Assembly (NCBI RefSeq): GCF_021134715.1
Contig: NC_060028.1
Coordinates: forward strand, 8,035,482-8,099,481
Source: Daphnia pulex
Lineage: Eukaryota > Arthropoda > Branchiopoda > Diplostraca > Daphniidae
Direction of reading: 5' to 3'
Length of the DNA: 64,000 bases
The notes beneath the pieces are model-generated. The model did not search any database. It worked only from the letters and a program-made list of their open reading frames with translations, and was not told where the DNA came from. Within the stretch, counting starts at the first letter, position 1; the number at the start of each line of letters is the position of its first letter. Shown here piece by piece: positions 61,243 to 64,000 of this stretch. The translations under genes were made by a program, and so were the position numbers.

Positions 61243-62601
61243 ATGCCCTTATTTTGTCGGTACTACGGTCAAAAATATCCAGAAGTGGATGATGTAGTGA
61301 TGGTGAATGTGAGATCCATTGCTGAGATGGGAGCTTATGTGCACCTACTAGAGTACAACAATATTGAGGGCATGATCTTGCTCTCTGAGTTGTCCAGGAG
61401 GCGTATCCGTTCCATTAACAAGCTCATCAGAGTTGGTAAAACAGAACCAGTTGTAGTTATCAGGGTTGACAAGGAAAAAGGTTTGTTTAATTTACTGTTT
61501 GGGTTGTTTCTTTAAATAACCAATTTTCTTCATGTCACCACAGGTTATATTGATCTGTCAAAAAGACGTGTTAGCCCTGAGGATGTAGACAAATGCTTGG
61601 AGAAGTATTCCAAGGCCAAGGCAGTAAATTCAATTTTAAGACATGTTGCTGAACTCTTGAAATATCAGACTGATGAAGAGCTTGAGGAACTCTACAGAAA
61701 AACAGCTTGGCTTTTTGAGGAGAAATCCAAAAAGCAATCTTCTTCATATGATGTCTTCAAGCAAGCTGTCAAGTAAGTTTTTTCTTTATTCAACCCCAGT
61801 TAGTTTTGTTACATTACTACATTTCACAAATTTGGCACACCTTGTTCCTGTGCAGCTTCTATGCAAATCCCTCCATACGGTTCAATGGCCGGTTCCTAAA
61901 ATTTCAAGAACATAATATTAGTTTATTTTGAATATGTAGTGATCCTTCTCTTCTTGACGAATGCGGCTTGGATGACAACACAAAGGAAGTGCTACTGGGG
62001 ATTATTAGGCGGAAGCTGACTCAGCAAGCTGTGAAAATCCGAGCTGACATCGAGGTGGCCTGTTATGGCTACGAAGGAATTGGTGCCGTTAAGAAAGCTT
62101 TGAAAGCTGGAATTGCCTGCTCCACTGAAGAGATTCCTATAAAAATTAACTTGATTGCTCCACCACTTTACGTCATGACTACGCAGACGCCTGAACGTCA
62201 AGACGGACTCAAAGGACTAGAATTAGCCATAGAAAAAGTGAAAGAGATAATTGTTGCACTTGGTGGCGTTTTCAACATTCAAATGGCTGTAAGTTCATCT
62301 CTCGTCTACAGATCAACAACCTAAGTATAACGCAATTTCTATTTTAACAGCCCAAAGTTGTTACTGCTATGGATGAAGCTGAATTGGCTCGCCAGATGGA
62401 GAAGGCTGAGTTGGAGAATGCTGAAATCGCAGGTAAGGATGGAGTCGGATGTATAATTACGAAAAGAATCTATATAGCTGGGCATATTTATCAACAGGTG
62501 ATGACGATCAATCTGACATGGAAGCTGAGGGAGCAGGAGCCAATGACGCTGGAAGCGGAGAGGAAGGTGGCGAAGAAGGCGAAGCGGAAGAAGAAGAATA
62601 A
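61243..62601 (+). CDS. eIF2alpha: Translation initiation factor eIF2 subunit alpha
   Basis: Regulatory subunit of eIF2, which delivers initiator tRNA to the ribosome. Five exons: 61243-61480, 61544-61772, 61940-62288, 62351-62432 and 62498-62601. Total 333 residues. The S1 domain is intact and contains [20 protein letters not shown]. The stress-kinase site is the Ser at residue 51 counting Met, in [14 protein letters not shown], so control by PERK and GCN2 should be conserved. The middle domain has [20 protein letters not shown]. The end is a long acidic Gly/Glu tail ([17 protein letters not shown]), longer than the human one. The stop codon overlaps an AATAAA, and the next gene's stop is only 104 bp away on the other strand. 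Confidence 0.97.
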
Positions 62602-62705
62602 AGATATACCGCACTCTTATTTTTTACAGACGATGGAAATTACTGCGCTTGGCGCAACTCCGCTCCGATTACACAACTTGAGTGAAGATTCTTTTGTATA
62701 TTTTT

Positions 62706-63963
62706 TTAGCAGTACCTAAATCGTATGATGATTTTCCCGATGTGGTCACCCTGGGCGGCGTATTGTCCGGCTTGTTCAGCTTGATCAATTTCAAACACGC
62801 GCTCAATAACTGGTTGAAGATGTCCTTTGTTGACTAGATTTGAGATTTCATCCAAAATTGAGGTGGATATTACGGTCGAACCACAAATAGAACTCTAAGA
62901 ACAGGTGGAAGTTAGTCATTTAATGCTTGGAAGCTTTTCAGGAGCTGGGCTGGACTAACCTTGAGAAATACGAGTTTCATTCGAAGCCACATAGAGTAGA
63001 GTGATCCGTAAAACAAGCCATATTTGTCAGACGCAGGTGGGGAGGCGACGGTTGAAACTACCAAACCTCCTTCTCGACAGAGGACACGGCACGAGTCGTG
63101 CAAAATCGAGCCAACGGTATTGAGCACAAGGTCAAACTTAGGAAGAGACGACAGCAAAGAATCAAAATCCAAATCATGGCCATTATGAAGAATAAGTTCA
63201 TCTACACCCAATTGCTGGGCGGTAATCATTGCCCGTGAACTGACAGTAGCAGTAACATGCCCACCCCAGGCTTTCAGCAACTGCACGGCGATACATCCTA
63301 CCGGGTTGTCAACACTGTGTACTAAAACCCTGTTGCAAAGGTTGTTTTTAATAGCTTTTCTATGTTAATAGCTTTGGTGACACTTAAGGAAGTTGTTCAT
63401 ACCGTTTATCCCGTGTCGTAAGCTCGTTGAAGGAAGCCTGATGCACGAGTGCATTCCACACAATCGATGCCGAATACGGCAGTGAAGCGGCAGCTTCATA
63501 GGAGAGTTTTCTGGGCTTTTTAGCCACCCATTGGGCAGGTATTAAAGCGCATTCAGACGCAGTTCCACAAGCGTAATAAGGTACAGCGGCATACACCTCA
63601 TCTCCAACGTCCAAGTCCTGAACTTTTGAGCCTATCTCGACGACTCTTCCAGAACACTCCCTACCTAAAACAAATGGAAAGAGCAAATTCTTCCCATGTG
63701 TCTGAATAATAGTAGTAAATAATAAAATGGTGATAAAAAAATTGTAAAAAATGTTTGAAGTATACTTGATGATAATGATGATATTGGCTCCTAATCACTT
63801 TTCCGTATCCAAAGGTGATCTTGATGTCAATGGGATCAATGGAGGATGCTTTAACTTGGATCATGACATCTTCAGCCCCACAGCTATTTGGAGCTACCAT
63901 GTCATCAATCATAGCAATTGACTCTGGAGCTCCAGCATATGAATTACAAACTAAAGCCCTCAT
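62706..63963 (-). CDS. MDR-superfamily oxidoreductase, RTN4IP1-like
   Basis: Medium-chain dehydrogenase/quinone reductase fold. Four exons: 63766-63963, 63403-63701, 62960-63329 and 62706-62894. Total 351 residues. The start reads MRALVCNSYAGAPESIAMID. The GroES-like half has IQVKASSIDPIDIKITFGYG, then FPFVLGRECSGRVVEIGSKV and ASLPYSASIVWNALV. The NAD(P) half starts VLVHSVDNPVGCIAVQLLKA, where the usual GASGGVG loop is degenerate, and ends GDHIGKIIIR. No zinc-site cysteines are evident, as in the quinone-reductase branch. Overall order best fits RTN4IP1, a mitochondrial protein linked to coenzyme Q synthesis, but the weak nucleotide loop and lack of an obvious targeting peptide leave this open. 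A further 5' exon could lie beyond the window. Confidence 0.82.
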
Positions 63964-64000
63964 GCGTGTAAGGGGCTTGACATTCTGTTTGATTTGTATC

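Overview
This window is nuclear DNA of an arthropod, most likely a branchiopod crustacean of the Daphnia type. That placement is an inference. Every multi-exon gene has short GT-AG introns, mostly 55-90 bp. Arthropod genes such as an Arr1-type visual arrestin sit beside a PC1/3-like convertase, which flies lack. Genes are dense on both strands. I saw no rRNA, tRNA, CRISPR array or intact transposon. I rebuilt 21 protein-coding genes by joining exons at splice sites. The spliced length of every one divides by three, which is an internal check on the boundaries.

Layout. 0-0.42 kb: a GC-rich motif spaced about 43 bp apart. 1.2-1.9 kb (-): nucleoside diphosphate kinase, head-to-head with TRIM37 (+, 2.2-5.5 kb). 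5.7-6.3 kb (-): an unannotated small cysteine-rich membrane protein. 6.8-10.4 kb (-): TBL2, with an intronless REXO1-like exonuclease nested in one intron on the same strand. 11.0-12.7 kb (-): arrestin. 13.7-14.4 kb (+): RpS26. 15.8-17.3 kb (+): ribonucleotide reductase small subunit. 17.8-23.5 kb (-): Fur2/PC5-type proprotein convertase. 28.4-30.3 kb (+): SH2 adaptor. 30.8-34.0 kb (-): PC1/3-like convertase. 34.9-35.3 kb (-): LYRM4/ISD11, head-to-head with a THAP gene (+, 35.6-36.4 kb). 36.6-38.6 kb (-): adenylosuccinate lyase. 39.0-39.5 kb (-): a small protein with an internal duplication. 40.2-40.6 kb (+): a one-pass membrane protein with an exact 24-bp repeat. 41.0-43.0 kb (-): stargazin-like TARP. 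43-51.4 kb: a long non-coding block. 51.4-53.3 kb (+): MBOAT7/frj acyltransferase. 53.7-55.8 kb (+): second claudin/CACNG-type tetraspan. 57.2-59.2 kb (+): cytochrome P450. 59.5-60.4 kb (-): unassigned four-TM protein with a GC-AG intron. 61.2-62.6 kb (+): eIF2-alpha. 62.7-64.0 kb (-): MDR oxidoreductase like RTN4IP1.

Most genes are independent housekeeping or signalling units, not a cassette. Loose groupings are: nucleotide metabolism (NDPK, RnrS, AdSL); two convertases that share intron positions and flank the SH2 gene; and two claudin/CACNG-superfamily genes about 11 kb apart. The long non-coding blocks (23.6-28.4 and 43-51.4 kb) border the Fur2, SH2 and TARP genes and may carry their regulatory DNA. 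The least explained items are the hidden cysteine-rich gene, the four-TM gene, the duplicated-domain protein at 39 kb and the repeat protein at 40 kb.
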